DNA of 64,000 nt, from assembly GCA_903900845.1 (NCBI GenBank), contig CAIUOU010000147.1, positions 1 to 64,000 on the forward strand, written 5' to 3'. Below the pieces are notes generated by a model, which was not told the origin of the DNA, made no database searches, and saw only the letters and a list, made by a program, of their open reading frames with translations. The position numbers were made by a program, and so were the translations under genes. Position 1 is the stretch's first letter; every line of letters starts with the position of its first letter. Of this stretch, positions 63,702 through 64,000 are shown piece by piece. This DNA comes from an uncultured Opitutia bacterium (GTDB lineage: Bacteria; Verrucomicrobiota; Verrucomicrobiia; Opitutales; Opitutaceae).

Positions 63702-64000
63702 ATGAGACCAAGCCGTTACACCCCGCTGCTAATCCTGGCCGCCATCCTCGCGGGGTCACGGTCCCAAGGGGCCTCGGTCGCGCTCGAGGGCGATGTGGTG
63801 GACCACGGGGTCGCCACGCCGCTGAGCCAGCATCGCGGGATGGTCGCGACTGCCGACGGAGAGGGGCGTGATGTTATGCTCGTCTGGCTCTATGACCACC
63901 GGGGCGGCTACGCGTTGCTCATGATCGACGCCGAAACCGGGCGCACCCGGCAAATCGCCACTCCCTACCCATGGGGCGGGGACGGACCGTTTGCGTCACT
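63702..64000 (+). CDS. Exported protein, N-terminal fragment cut by the window edge
   Basis: An open frame runs from ATG 63702 to the window end (99 codons so far). It starts with a signal peptide (TPLLILAAILAGSRSQGAS), then beta-rich sequence (VALEGDVVDHGVATPLSQH, DVMLVWLYDHRGGYALLMID, TPYPWGGDGPFAS) that could begin a beta-propeller. I cannot name a family from this piece. It is well separated from azurin by the terminator and so has its own promoter. Confidence 0.6.
   Translation, partial: MRPSRYTPLLILAAILAGSRSQGASVALEGDVVDHGVATPLSQHRGMVATADGEGRDVMLVWLYDHRGGYALLMIDAETGRTRQIATPYPWGGDGPFAS

Overview
The window is about 64 kb of GC-rich DNA (clearly above 60% GC by eye) whose gene content fits a Verrucomicrobiota bacterium, most likely an Opitutaceae relative. 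The pointers are a planctomycete-cytochrome/DUF1549/DUF1553 protein paired with a DUF1501 protein, a formylglycine sulfatase, a large TonB receptor with a carboxypeptidase-regulatory-like N-terminus, a caa3-type oxidase with a free azurin, and many ATGA stop/start overlaps. The assignment rests on gene families and not on a marker gene. I found no tRNA, rRNA, insertion sequence, prophage or CRISPR array.

Region 1 (about 90-14,480) is an accessory carbohydrate locus. A plus-strand set of five genes (SDR, two Gfo/Idh/MocA oxidoreductases, HpcH/HpaI aldolase, SDR) resembles enzymes found in nonulosonic-acid/polysaccharide loci. A VapBC toxin-antitoxin pair follows. A minus-strand operon then encodes a BNR-sialidase/SGNH-esterase fusion, a TonB-dependent receptor and a second BNR sialidase-like protein. 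Beyond it lie a second HpcH aldolase, a LamG-like secreted protein and an esterase. Two gene gaps in the first part carry imperfect palindromes that look like a dispersed repeat family.

Region 2 (14,500-26,400) holds two tandem homologous Cys-rich proteins sharing CP-x16-C-x2-C, a gamma-glutamyltransferase, a sulfatase, an MHS-type transporter with a C-terminal membrane extension, the DUF1549/DUF1553 and DUF1501 pair, and a DUF3500 protein.

Region 3 (26,490-38,410) is mostly housekeeping: an ATP-grasp-like orphan, prfB with an intact programmed +1 frameshift, rplM-rpsI, a mannose-6-phosphate isomerase, ftsK, a RodZ-like protein, a MgtC/DUF4010 membrane protein, lipB-lipA and a short AMP nucleosidase. 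A PhoD-type phosphatase and a two-domain hydrolase follow (38,640-42,130).

Region 4 (42,200-46,470) is an oxidase-maturation block: a His-rich FixH/YtkA-like protein, a CusF-SCO fusion, heme A synthase, heme O synthase and a DUF420 protein. Its target lies in region 7. Region 5 (46,490-51,410) contains a Lon N-domain protein divergent from dnaK, then groES and groEL closing at a strong terminator. Region 6 (51,540-57,420) has a BPL_N protein, a PhnP-like hydrolase and a sulfur-nutrition operon: a Cys-bearing Rrf2 regulator, an SsuABC/TauABC-like ABC transporter and cysK, ending at a second strong terminator. Region 7 (57,480-64,000) encodes CtaG and the caa3 oxidase subunits IV, III, I and II (II carries a fused cytochrome c), with azurin transcribed divergently from the oxidase promoter side, and the start of an exported protein cut by the window edge.
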